From: Pseudomonas amygdali
GTDB lineage: Bacteria; Pseudomonadota; Gammaproteobacteria; Pseudomonadales; Pseudomonadaceae
Assembly: GCF_002699855.1 (NCBI RefSeq)
Contig: NZ_LKBW01000235.1
Coordinates: 1-47,673, forward strand
Direction: 5' to 3'
Length of the DNA: 47,673 nucleotides
The notes under the pieces are model-generated. The model was not told the DNA's origin. It ran no database searches and saw nothing but the letters and a program-made list of their open reading frames with translations. Shown piece after piece: positions 18,001-26,372 of the stretch. The position numbers and the translations under genes were made by a program. Position 1 is the first letter of the stretch; each line of letters begins with the position of its first letter.

Positions 18001-19053
18001 TCAGGCCTGCAGCGTGGCCATGTCGATCACGAATCGGTATTTCACGTCACCGGCCAGCATGCGCTCGTAGGCCTCGTTGATATTGCGGATATCAAGCATT
18101 TCGATGTCGCAGGTGATGTCGTTCTCGGCGCAGAAATCCAGTACTTCCTGGGTTTCAGCGATGCCGCCGATCAGCGATCCGGCCAATACGCGACGGCTCA
18201 TCACCAGATGGGCTGCATGGACTGGCGGCTCGACCGGTTCGATCAGACCGACCAGAATGTGCACGCCGTCAAAGCGCAGTGTTTCCAGGTAGGGGTTCAG
18301 GTCATGCTGGACCGGAATGGTGTCGAGCAGGAAGTCGAAATGACCGGCAGCGGCTTTCATCTGTTCAGCGTCGGTGGACACGATCACATGATCTGCACCC
18401 TGACGACGTGCTTCCTGAGCCTTGGCTGCGGAGCGAGTGAACAGGGTCACTTCAGCGCCCATTGCCTTGGCGAACTTGATGCCCATGTGGCCCAGACCAC
18501 CCATGCCCAGAATACCGACCTTGTCGCCAGCCTTCACACCGTAGTGCTTGAGTGGCGAATAAGTGGTGATGCCTGCGCAAAGGATTGGCGCAGCAGCAGC
18601 CGGGTCGAGTTTCTCTGGAATGCGCACAACGAAATGCTCGGCGACCACGATGCTGTTGGAGTAGCCACCCATGGTGTTGCTGCCGTCCACTCGGTCAGGC
18701 GTGGCGTAGGTCATGGTCGGACCTTCCAGGCAATACTGTTCGAGATCCGATTTACAGGCCGAGCATTCGCGGCACGAATCGACCATGCAGCCAACACCGA
18801 CCAGATCGCCAACCTTGTATTTGCTGGCGTTGGTGCCAGTGGCGGTGACGCGACCGACAATTTCATGGCCAGGCATCAGCGGGTAGACGGCGATGCCCCA
18901 TTCGTTGCGCGCCTGGTGAATGTCAGAGTGGCAGACGCCGCAGTAGAGGATTTCGATGGCAACGTCGTCGGCACGCGGAGCGCGACGTTCGAAGGTCATC
19001 GGGGCGAGGGGGGCGGTAGCGGACTGTGCAGCATAACCGATAGCTTTGTACAT
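18001..19053 (-). CDS. zinc-dependent NAD(P) alcohol dehydrogenase (YahK-like)
   Basis: Medium-chain dehydrogenase/reductase, 350 residues. Catalytic zinc ligands are C41, H63 and C159. The structural zinc ligands are C94, C97, C100 and C108. The Rossmann loop is GMGGLG at 183-188. The cinnamyl-alcohol-dehydrogenase-like branch reduces broad aldehydes, usually with NADPH. It is divergent from an AraC regulator of the YqhC type, known in E. coli to activate an aldehyde reductase, so aldehyde detoxification is a reasonable inference. The natural substrate is unknown. Confidence 0.9.
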   Translation of the reverse strand: MYKAIGYAAQSATAPLAPMTFERRAPRADDVAIEILYCGVCHSDIHQARNEWGIAVYPLMPGHEIVGRVTATGTNASKYKVGDLVGVGCMVDSCRECSACKSDLEQYCLEGPTMTYATPDRVDGSNTMGGYSNSIVVAEHFVVRIPEKLDPAAAAPILCAGITTYSPLKHYGVKAGDKVGILGMGGLGHMGIKFAKAMGAEVTLFTRSAAKAQEARRQGADHVIVSTDAEQMKAAAGHFDFLLDTIPVQHDLNPYLETLRFDGVHILVGLIEPVEPPVHAAHLVMSRRVLAGSLIGGIAETQEVLDFCAENDITCDIEMLDIRNINEAYERMLAGDVKYRFVIDMATLQA

Positions 19054-19232
19054 GTTTGACCTCGCAAGGTGTTACGGAATAGAGGCGGTCAATTGTCCTG
19101 ATATGCGTCCCTCACGGCTATGGTGAATCCTACGTGTTTCATGCCTATTCCTCCGACCTGGCGTTTCAGGGTCGGCTATGAAGCGCAAATCTGCGATGAT
19201 AGAGCTGTCTGTTTCTCTGTCAGGCTGTTCCC

Positions 19233-20126
19233 ATGACGTTACCTGTTGTTATTGATGGCAATGCCACGCTTGTCTCCTTGATCCAGCCGCTGGCAGTGCG
19301 TCCCGGCTTTGTGGCGACGCATTTGCCCGAGGTTCGCGTGCTTTCGGCGTTCGGCTATGTCGCCAGCAGCCCGCAGATTTACGAGCCGAGCCTGATGATT
19401 GTCGTGCAAGGCAGCAAGGTCGCCTGCCTGGGGCCGCGTACGTTTGAGTATGGCACCGGGCATTACCTGATTCAGGCGCTTTCTGTGCCGTTCAAATGCG
19501 AGACCTTCGCCACCCCGGACAAGCCGCTGTATGGCGTATCGGTAGCCATTGACCGCGTACTGCTTGGCGAGTTGGTGCAAGCGATGGGCCCGGCCAGCGG
19601 CCAGGAAAGCCAGGAGCAGACCCCGGAGTCGATGACCTCGGTACGCATCGACTCTGCGATGCGTGACAGCGTCGAACGCCTGCTGCGTTGCCTGCACGAT
19701 CCGTTGGAGTGTCAGGCGATGGGGCAATCAAGGATTCGCGAGGTGTTATACACCGCGCTGCGTGGACCGCAATCAGGTGTATTGCGTGCGCTGGTCGAGC
19801 AGCAGGGGCAATTCGCACGGATTGCCTCGGCGGTGACCTATCTGCATGAGCACTATGATCACGCGCTGAATGTCGACACGCTGGCCAGTTGCGCAAACAT
19901 GAGTACCTCGACCTTTCACGAGCACTTCAAACGCAGCACCCTTTTGTCACCGGTGCAGTACCTGAAACGTCTGCGGCTGCTCAAGGCTCAGCAACTGCTG
20001 GTGGCCGACGGGCTGAATGTGTCGCAGGTCGCGCTCAGGGTCGGCTATCAAAGTGCGTCGCAGTTCAGCCGTGAATACAAGCGCTACTTTGAACGCAGTC
20101 CGGGAGAAGAGGGCTGTAGGGTTTAG
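19233..20126 (+). CDS. AraC-family regulator (YqhC-like)
   Basis: 297 residues. An N-terminal AraC_N-type cupin (about 20-170) precedes two HTH motifs (about 190-290: LNVDTLASCANMSTSTFHEHF and VSQVALRVGYQSASQFSREY). It is divergent from the zinc alcohol dehydrogenase across 179 bp, the likely target. No strong ribosome-binding site precedes the ATG at 19233. The region 19054-19232 has no other gene. Confidence 0.88.
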   Translation: MTLPVVIDGNATLVSLIQPLAVRPGFVATHLPEVRVLSAFGYVASSPQIYEPSLMIVVQGSKVACLGPRTFEYGTGHYLIQALSVPFKCETFATPDKPLYGVSVAIDRVLLGELVQAMGPASGQESQEQTPESMTSVRIDSAMRDSVERLLRCLHDPLECQAMGQSRIREVLYTALRGPQSGVLRALVEQQGQFARIASAVTYLHEHYDHALNVDTLASCANMSTSTFHEHFKRSTLLSPVQYLKRLRLLKAQQLLVADGLNVSQVALRVGYQSASQFSREYKRYFERSPGEEGCRV

Positions 20127-20169
20127 CGGCAAGCTACAAGCGGCAAGATCAGAGCCTGTAGCTTGCCGC
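20126..20169. repeat. 13-bp inverted repeat between convergent araC-type gene and etfD
   Basis: GCGGCAAGCTACA (20126-20138) and TGTAGCTTGCCGC (20157-20169) form a perfect stem, resembling the CTTGCAGC-type repeats of P. syringae. It may act as a bidirectional transcription stop, although U runs are lacking. Confidence 0.7.
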
Positions 20170-20173
20170 CGCC

Positions 20174-21829
20174 TTACATGTTCGGGTATGTCGGCCCGCC
20201 AGCGCCTTCCGGTGCAACCCAGGTAATGTTCTGCGAAGGGTCCTTGATGTCGCAGGTCTTGCAGTGCACGCAGTTCTGCGCGTTGATCTGAAAGCGCTTT
20301 TCGCCATCTTCTTTAGTGATGACTTCATACACGCCAGCCGGGCAATAGCGCTGTGCCGGTTCGTCGTACAGCGGCAGGTTCTTGCTGATCGGGATGCTCG
20401 GGTCGGTCAGCTTCAGATGGCAGGGTTGTTCCTCTTCATGGTTGGTGCTGGAGAGGAATACCGAACTGAGCTTGTCGAAGCTGAGCTTGCCGTCGGGTTT
20501 CGGGTAATCGATTTTCTTTGAGTCCGCTGCCAGCTTGAGGCAGGCGTAGTCCGGCGTAGTGTCGTGCAGCGTGAACGGCAGCTTGCCACCGAAAATGTTC
20601 TGATCGATGAAGTTGAAGGCGCCACCCTTGATCGCGCCGTATTTGTGGATCGCCACGCCAAAGTTGCGGCTGGCGAATAGCTCTGCATGCAGCCAGCTGG
20701 CCTTGAAGGCATCGACGTAGGAGGTCAGCACGTCGCCGCCTTCCTTGCCGGCGAACAGGGCATCTGCCACCGAATCGGCTGCGAGCATGCCGGACTTCAT
20801 TGCCGTGTGGCTGCCCTTGATCTTGGCGAAGTTCAGGGTGCCCAGGTCGCAACCGATCAACGCGCCGCCAGGGAATACCACCTTCGGCAGCGAGTTCAGG
20901 CCGCCCTTGGCAATGGCGCGTGCGCCGTAGCTGATGCGTTTGCCGCCTTCAAGGTACTGCTTGATGACCGGGTGGTGCTTGTAGCGCTGGAATTCGTCGA
21001 ACGGCGACAGGTACGGGTTGCTGTATGACAGGTCGACGATCAGGCCGACTACCACCTGATTGTTCTCCAGGTGGTACAGGAACGAGCCGCCCGGATTGGC
21101 ATCGTCCAGCGGCCAGCCTGCGGTGTGCACCACCAGGCCCTGTTCATGTTTGGCCGGGTCGACTTCCCAGATTTCCTTCAGGCCGATGGCGTAATGCTGT
21201 ACATCGGCTTCGTCATCGAGATTGAAGCGCTTGAGCAATTGCTTGCCGATGTGACCGCGGCAGCCTTCGGCGAACAGCGTGTACTTGGCGCGCAGTTCCA
21301 TGCCGGGGGTGTACAGGCCTTCCTTGGGGTTGCCTTCGCGGTCGACACCCAGATCGCCGGTGACGATACCGCGCACCACGCCGTTTTCGTCGAACAGTGC
21401 TTCCTGAGCGGCAAAGCCCGGGTAGATTTCCACACCAAGGTTTTCAGCCTGCTGGGCGAGCCAGCGGCACAGATTGCCCAGGGATATGATGTAGTTGCCC
21501 TGGTTGTGCATGGTCTTGGGGACGAAAAAGTCCGGAATTTTCTGTGCCTTTTCGGCGTCGCGCAGGACGTAGATGTCATCACGCTTGACGGGTGTATTGA
21601 GCGGAGCGCCCAATTCCTGCCAGTTTGGAAACAGCTCGTTCAGTGCGCGCGGTTCAAACACGGCACCGGACAGAATGTGTGCGCCGACTTCGGAGCCTTT
21701 TTCCACCACGCAGACGCTGATTTCCTGCCCGGCTTCAGCGGCCTTCTGTTTAAGGCGGCAAGCGGCAGAAAGCCCGGAAGGGCCGGCTCCGACGATGACG
21801 ACGTCGAATTCCATGTATTCGCGTTCCAC
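20174..21829 (-). CDS. electron-transfer flavoprotein-ubiquinone oxidoreductase
   Basis: Membrane-associated FAD / [4Fe-4S] enzyme that passes electrons from ETF to ubiquinone. 551 residues. The FAD-binding motif GAGPSG is at 14-19. The C-terminus carries the cysteines for the cluster in CPAGVYE and NCVHCKTCDIKDP. The GTG start at 21829 is favoured over the ATG five codons later because AGGAG is 7 bp upstream of the GTG. It is divergent from etfBA, the genes for its electron donor, with a PsrA-like box adjoining its promoter. Confidence 0.95.
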   Translation of the reverse strand: MEREYMEFDVVIVGAGPSGLSAACRLKQKAAEAGQEISVCVVEKGSEVGAHILSGAVFEPRALNELFPNWQELGAPLNTPVKRDDIYVLRDAEKAQKIPDFFVPKTMHNQGNYIISLGNLCRWLAQQAENLGVEIYPGFAAQEALFDENGVVRGIVTGDLGVDREGNPKEGLYTPGMELRAKYTLFAEGCRGHIGKQLLKRFNLDDEADVQHYAIGLKEIWEVDPAKHEQGLVVHTAGWPLDDANPGGSFLYHLENNQVVVGLIVDLSYSNPYLSPFDEFQRYKHHPVIKQYLEGGKRISYGARAIAKGGLNSLPKVVFPGGALIGCDLGTLNFAKIKGSHTAMKSGMLAADSVADALFAGKEGGDVLTSYVDAFKASWLHAELFASRNFGVAIHKYGAIKGGAFNFIDQNIFGGKLPFTLHDTTPDYACLKLAADSKKIDYPKPDGKLSFDKLSSVFLSSTNHEEEQPCHLKLTDPSIPISKNLPLYDEPAQRYCPAGVYEVITKEDGEKRFQINAQNCVHCKTCDIKDPSQNITWVAPEGAGGPTYPNM

Positions 21830-21943
21830 AGGCTATCTCCTACGTTCAATGCTCACGGTATTTTTATGGGCGCTGCTTTATGAGTCGCTGCAGGCCGACG
21901 CAGGAGGTGTTGGGCACCACCCGTCTTTTAATTAATGGCACGC

Positions 21944-21972
21944 ATTATATCTACACCACTGCATGGGTCCAA
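21944..21972 (-). promoter_or_regulatory. sigma70 promoter of the ETF-QO gene
   Basis: On the minus strand, TTGGAC (21972-21967), a 17-bp spacer, then TATAAT (21949-21944), a consensus -10 box. The start codon is about 110 bp downstream. Confidence 0.75.
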
Positions 21973-21974
21973 TA

Positions 21975-21988
21975 CAAACGTTTGTTTG
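21975..21988. promoter_or_regulatory. candidate PsrA operator
   Basis: CAAAC-GTTT-GTTTG matches the published PsrA pattern (C/G)AAAC N2-4 GTTT(G/C). It sits 2 bp upstream of the -35 box of the ETF-QO promoter, in the shared region with etfBA. PsrA is the fatty-acid-responsive TetR regulator of Pseudomonas. The rest of 21830-22352 shows no gene; no clear etfB promoter was found. Confidence 0.6.
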
Positions 21989-22352
21989 AATTGCCCGCAG
22001 CCCAGATAAATCAAAGACACCAGACTCGGAACTGGCCGATTTGGCGTATTGACCGGAAAAGGCGTTGCGGTCAATATACGGGCGGTTTTGCGTTTGCCGT
22101 AGGCTGAAACGAGGCACCTGCGTTGCAGGAAGTCTCTCAAAAGGCATCAGGCGGACGCGGTGCAGGCAACAGGTCAACGTCGCACGGCGCATTTTACACA
22201 CCCTGCCGCTGCTTGACGGGTGACTCCCGGCTTTTATATGGCTTTTTAAAGTCGCCCGGACGGCCTGCACGCATTGCGATTGCTTGTTGAGGACACATAT
22301 CGATCGTCTGGCATCGCCAGGCGACTTCTTTTCACCGGAGAGTGAGGAATCC

Positions 22353-23102
22353 ATGAAGGTTCTTGTAGCTGTCAAACGAGTGGTCGACTACAACGTCAAG
22401 GTTCGCGTCAAGGCGGACAACTCCGGCGTCGATCTTGCCAACGTCAAAATGTCCATGAACCCGTTCTGCGAAATCGCTGTTGAAGAAGCGGTGCGCTTGA
22501 AAGAGAAGGGCGTGGCAACGGAAATCGTGGTCGTCACCATTGGTCCGACCACTGCTCAGGAGCAACTGCGTACTGCGCTGGCGCTGGGTGCAGACCGTGC
22601 CGTGCTGGTCGAGTCTGCCGAAGAACTGACCTCTCTGGCCGTGGCCAAGCTGCTCAAGGCAGTGGTCGACAAGGAGCAGCCACAACTGGTTATCCTTGGT
22701 AAACAGGCTATCGACAGTGACAACAACCAGACTGGCCAGATGCTGGCCGCACTGAGCGGCTACCCGCAAGGTACGTTCGCCTCCAAGGTTGAAGTCTCCG
22801 GTGACAAGGTTGCCGTGACCCGTGAGATCGACGGCGGTCTGCAGACTGTTTCCCTGAGCCTGCCAGCCATCGTGACCACGGACCTGCGTCTGAACGAGCC
22901 ACGCTACGCTTCGCTGCCCAACATCATGAAAGCCAAGAAAAAGCCGCTTGAAGTGCTGACCCCGGATGCACTGGGCGTTTCCACGGCATCGACCAACAAG
23001 ACCCTCAAGGTTGAAGCACCGGCTGCACGCAGCGCGGGCATCAAGGTCAAATCGGTGGCTGAACTGGTCGAGAAACTGAAAAACGAAGCGAAGGTAATCT
23101 AA
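22353..23102 (+). CDS. etfB: electron-transfer flavoprotein, beta subunit
   Basis: 249 residues, AMP-binding subunit of the ETF heterodimer that takes electrons from acyl-CoA and other dehydrogenases. [19 protein letters not shown] is the standard N-terminus, and [12 protein letters not shown] and [14 protein letters not shown] are family motifs. The ATG at 22353 has GAGGAA upstream; an earlier in-frame start at 22284 lies in leader sequence. Its stop directly abuts the etfA start. Confidence 0.97.
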   Translation: MKVLVAVKRVVDYNVKVRVKADNSGVDLANVKMSMNPFCEIAVEEAVRLKEKGVATEIVVVTIGPTTAQEQLRTALALGADRAVLVESAEELTSLAVAKLLKAVVDKEQPQLVILGKQAIDSDNNQTGQMLAALSGYPQGTFASKVEVSGDKVAVTREIDGGLQTVSLSLPAIVTTDLRLNEPRYASLPNIMKAKKKPLEVLTPDALGVSTASTNKTLKVEAPAARSAGIKVKSVAELVEKLKNEAKVI

Positions 23103-24032
23103 ATGACGATCCTGGTTATCGCTGAACACGACAATGCGACCGTAGCCCCGGCTACGCTCAATACCCTGGCTGCCGCGCAGAAGATCGGCGGTGACATCCA
23201 CTTGCTGGTTGCCGGTTCAGGCGTAAGTGCCGTTGCCGACGCCGCCGCCAAAATTGCCGGCGTGGCGAAAGTGCTGGTGGCCGACAACGCTGCCTATGCA
23301 CATCAATTGCCTGAAAACGTTGCGCCCCTGGTCGTAGAGCTGGTTGCGGGCCATAGTCACGTTCTGGCCGCTGCAACCTCCAACGGCAAGAACGTCCTGC
23401 CTCGCGTTGCTGCGCAGCTGGATGTCGACCAGATATCCGAGATCGTTTCGGTGGTCTCGGCCGACACCTTCACCCGCCCGATCTACGCCGGTAACGCCAT
23501 TGCCACCGTGCAGTCCACTGCCGCGATCAAGGTCATCACCGTGCGTGCCACCGGTTTCGATCCGGTCGCTGCCGAGGGTGGTTCGGCTTCTATCGAAGCG
23601 GTTTCGGCTGCTCACGATGCGGGCAAGTCCAGCTTCGTTGGCGAAGAACTGGCCAAATCCGATCGTCCAGAACTGACAGCGGCCAAGATCGTCGTATCCG
23701 GCGGTCGTGGCATGCAGAACGGCGACAACTTCAAGCACCTGTACACGCTGGCCGACAAACTCGGTGCTGCAGTGGGTGCTTCCCGTGCTGCGGTCGATGC
23801 CGGTTTTGTGCCCAACGACATGCAGGTCGGCCAGACCGGCAAGATCGTTGCGCCTCAGCTGTATATTGCTGTCGGTATTTCCGGTGCCATTCAGCATCTG
23901 GCCGGCATGAAAGACTCCAAGGTGATCGTTGCGATCAACAAGGATGAGGAAGCTCCGATCTTCCAGGTGGCCGATTACGGGCTGGTGGCTGATTTGTTCG
24001 AAGCCATTCCCGAGCTGGAGAAGCTGGTTTAA
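23103..24032 (+). CDS. etfA: electron-transfer flavoprotein, alpha subunit
   Basis: 309 residues, FAD-binding subunit of ETF. The C-terminal FAD domain shows [43 protein letters not shown] and [12 protein letters not shown], all standard. The start codon follows the etfB stop with no gap, so translation is coupled. The neighbouring divergent gene encodes its electron acceptor. Weak hairpins with a TTTTTT run near 24108-24131 may end the transcript. Confidence 0.97.
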   Translation: MTILVIAEHDNATVAPATLNTLAAAQKIGGDIHLLVAGSGVSAVADAAAKIAGVAKVLVADNAAYAHQLPENVAPLVVELVAGHSHVLAAATSNGKNVLPRVAAQLDVDQISEIVSVVSADTFTRPIYAGNAIATVQSTAAIKVITVRATGFDPVAAEGGSASIEAVSAAHDAGKSSFVGEELAKSDRPELTAAKIVVSGGRGMQNGDNFKHLYTLADKLGAAVGASRAAVDAGFVPNDMQVGQTGKIVAPQLYIAVGISGAIQHLAGMKDSKVIVAINKDEEAPIFQVADYGLVADLFEAIPELEKLV

Positions 24033-24151
24033 GCCACGCGCTTCCACTATAAAGAGAACCCGTTCCGTTCGGGGTTTGTGTGCCGGCAGATTGTTTGCGG
24101 TACATAGCCCCGGATCGAGCGGGTTTTTTATCGGGTATCAAAGGACTTTTC

Positions 24152-24979
24152 ATGGTGCATCCCCGGCTGCTGTCTTCGCTTTTTCTCGGGCTGGTCATGC
24201 TGCCGACGCTTTCATTCGCGGCAGGCAAGTGCGAGCGTCTGATTGTGACCGGCAGTCCGGACGCGCCGCCTTATTTATGGCGTGACCCTCAGGATCCACG
24301 CCATCTGATGGGTGCCAATGCCGATCTGCTCACACAGGCAGCAGGTGAGCTGGGTATCAAGGTCGAGTTCCTGTACGGCGGCAAACGCAGTCAGGCACTT
24401 GAAGAGGTGCGCACCGGACGCATGGATCTGTTGGCGGACGCGCCGTTCAATGCAGCGCAACTTGAGTCGCTTGATTACATTCACCCGCCGATCGTGCAGA
24501 ACGACATCATGGTGTGGACGCGCCACGATCACAGCGTACCGTTCAATACCCTGGATGAGCTGCACGACCATCCTGGCGCCATGTCGGAAAAGACCCGATT
24601 GACGCCTTCATTCGAGGCTGCGGCCAAGCAGCATTTGAGCCTGACACGCCTGCCAGGCCTGACCCCGGCTTTTCAGAAGCTGGCGCTGGGTGAGGTGGAT
24701 TACGTGCTTGCCGGTCGTTACGCCGGGATGGTCATGGTGCAGACGCTGGGTCTTTCTGCAGACCTGGCTGCGCAACCCTTGCCGGTCGATACACCCGGGT
24801 TTTATCTGGCGTTGTCGTTCAATTCGGCCTGCAACGAACCATGGTTGCGCGGACAACTGGCGAAAAAGATGACAGAATCGGCCGCCTCCGGCCTTGCGGG
24901 TGATGTCATCAGGCACAACCTGGAGTTGTGGAAAGCCCAACTGTTGCAACCTGCCAGCGCCAGCGCACCAGACAAGTAG
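24152..24979 (+). CDS. periplasmic substrate-binding protein (SBP_bac_3 type)
   Basis: 275 residues. A signal peptide of about 23 residues (MVHPRLLSSLFLGLVMLP...) ends at SFA. The mature protein begins with the strand LIVTGSPDAPPYLW and keeps the two-lobe periplasmic binding fold of polar amino-acid binding proteins. No ABC permease or ATPase lies nearby, so it may be an orphan binding protein or sensor. The ligand is unknown. AAGGACT precedes the ATG. The next gene starts 10 bp after the stop, so it is likely transcribed with the two lipoproteins. Confidence 0.8.
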   Translation: MVHPRLLSSLFLGLVMLPTLSFAAGKCERLIVTGSPDAPPYLWRDPQDPRHLMGANADLLTQAAGELGIKVEFLYGGKRSQALEEVRTGRMDLLADAPFNAAQLESLDYIHPPIVQNDIMVWTRHDHSVPFNTLDELHDHPGAMSEKTRLTPSFEAAAKQHLSLTRLPGLTPAFQKLALGEVDYVLAGRYAGMVMVQTLGLSADLAAQPLPVDTPGFYLALSFNSACNEPWLRGQLAKKMTESAASGLAGDVIRHNLELWKAQLLQPASASAPDK

Positions 24980-24989
24980 GGATGTTTTT

Positions 24990-25343
24990 GTGAGTATTCG
25001 TTTTTCAATCGCCGTCATGGCCATCGCCACGCTGGCTGGCTGTGCCAGCGACCCGCTACCGACCGAGCAGTTCAAGCTGACCGAGCAGGCGCTGGAACAG
25101 GCCAAAGCTGTTGGTGCGGGTGATGATCAGCCCGAGATGGAAGTCGCTCTGGCCCGCTTTGCCGAAGCTCGCGCCTCCATGGCGACCCACGCCTACAAGG
25201 ACGCACGCATGAAAGCCGAGCAGGCCGAGCTGGATGCCCGGCTGGCAGAGGCCCGAGTGCTCACCCTCAAGAGTCAGGAGCAGGTCAATCAGTTGAATAC
25301 CCGCCTCAACCGGTTACGCAAGCAACTGGGAGAGGCACAATGA
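24990..25343 (+). CDS. DUF4398-type lipoprotein
   Basis: 117 residues from a GTG at 24990, preceded by AGGGATG. The signal sequence ends in the lipobox LAGC, so it is a lipoprotein. The mature part is helical and coiled-coil-like, rich in Ala, Glu, Gln and Arg, as in DUF4398 proteins that sit beside OmpA-family genes. The function is unknown. Its stop overlaps the next start (ATGA), indicating that the two proteins are made together and perhaps act together in the envelope. Confidence 0.8.
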   Translation: MSIRFSIAVMAIATLAGCASDPLPTEQFKLTEQALEQAKAVGAGDDQPEMEVALARFAEARASMATHAYKDARMKAEQAELDARLAEARVLTLKSQEQVNQLNTRLNRLRKQLGEAQ

Positions 25344-26155
25344 ACCGTCTTCCGCGTGTATTGAGTTTGTGCCTGTTGCTGGGTTCGGCTGGCCTTTACG
25401 GGTGTGCCGGTCATCAGGACAGCGGGCAGGCCTTGCAGCAGGCCAGTGCCGACTTCCAGAAGGTCAAGGAAGATACCGATGTGTTGCGCAGCGCGCCCAA
25501 GGATGTCATTCGCGCTGGCGAATCTCTGGCTCGCGCCGAGCGTCTGTCCAGTTACTTGGGGAGCGGTGCCGATGTCGCTCACTATGCCTACCTCAGCAGC
25601 CGCTACAGCGAGATCGCGCGTGAGCACAGCAATTTGATGCTGAGCCAGGAGCGCCTGGCGAAAATGGACATGGAGCGCCAGCGTCTGCAATTGGCGCTGC
25701 GTGAGGCCAAGCTGGCCAGCGCCCAGCAGCAGGGGCGTTGGCTGGAAGATCAGATCCTCAGTCTGGCAACCACCGAGACCGATCGCGGGCTGGTCATGAC
25801 GTTGGGAGATGTGCTGTTCGACGCCGGCCACGCCGAGCTGAAAAGCTCGGCCAGTCGCACCATTCTCAAGGTTGTGCAGTTTTTGCAGATCAATCCGCGT
25901 CGAGTGGTCCGGATCGAGGGCTACACCGACAGCACAGGTGATCATCAGGAGAATCTGAAGCTGTCGAAGGATCGTGCACAAGCAGTCGCAGACGTTCTGA
26001 TGGACCTGGGTGTCGATGAAAAACGTATACATGTCGAGGGCTATGGTCAGCAGTTCCCGGTGAACGCTAACGCCTCCGAGCGCGGGCGCGCGCAAAATCG
26101 CCGTGTGGAAATTGTTTTTTCCGATGAAAAAGGTCAGTTAGGCGCAGCGCGCTGA
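25340..26155 (+). CDS. OmpA-family peptidoglycan-binding lipoprotein
   Basis: 271 residues. Signal sequence with lipobox LYGC, then a helical segment (about 30-140) related to the preceding DUF4398 protein, then an OmpA C-terminal domain (about 150-265). GYTDSTGDHQENLKLSKDRA and GRAQNRRVEI contain the Asp and Arg that bind diaminopimelate in this family. It probably tethers outer membrane to peptidoglycan. The overlap with the gene before it indicates translational coupling. A strong terminator follows. Confidence 0.88.
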   Translation: MNRLPRVLSLCLLLGSAGLYGCAGHQDSGQALQQASADFQKVKEDTDVLRSAPKDVIRAGESLARAERLSSYLGSGADVAHYAYLSSRYSEIAREHSNLMLSQERLAKMDMERQRLQLALREAKLASAQQQGRWLEDQILSLATTETDRGLVMTLGDVLFDAGHAELKSSASRTILKVVQFLQINPRRVVRIEGYTDSTGDHQENLKLSKDRAQAVADVLMDLGVDEKRIHVEGYGQQFPVNANASERGRAQNRRVEIVFSDEKGQLGAAR

Positions 26156-26168
26156 TAAAAACTTTTCA

Positions 26169-26204
26169 AAAAGCCCGACGCCGGAAACGGCCTCGGGCTT
26201 TTTT
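26169..26204 (+). terminator. terminator after the OmpA-family gene
   Basis: AAAAGCCCGA / TCGGGCTTTT with an inner CCG-GAAA-CGG stem, followed by TTTT. Confidence 0.9.
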
Positions 26205-26253
26205 GGCTTTAAAGGCTTTGCACATGGCGTTTTCAGCCGCGTTTATTTTCGTG

Positions 26254-26271
26254 CAGCGGTCGTGACCGCTG
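26254..26271. promoter_or_regulatory. 18-bp palindrome upstream of the MocR gene
   Basis: CAGCGGTC-GT-GACCGCTG has 8-bp perfect arms, about 100 bp before the MocR start codon. It could be its operator; MocR regulators often use other arrangements, so this is a guess. Confidence 0.4.
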
Positions 26272-26372
26272 GCTTGAACGTAAACTGTTCCCGTACACTT
26301 CTGGACTGTGCCGGTTATTCCGTATCTGTATTTTTAAAAACAATAAATCACCGGTCTTTTCGAGGCTGTGTC

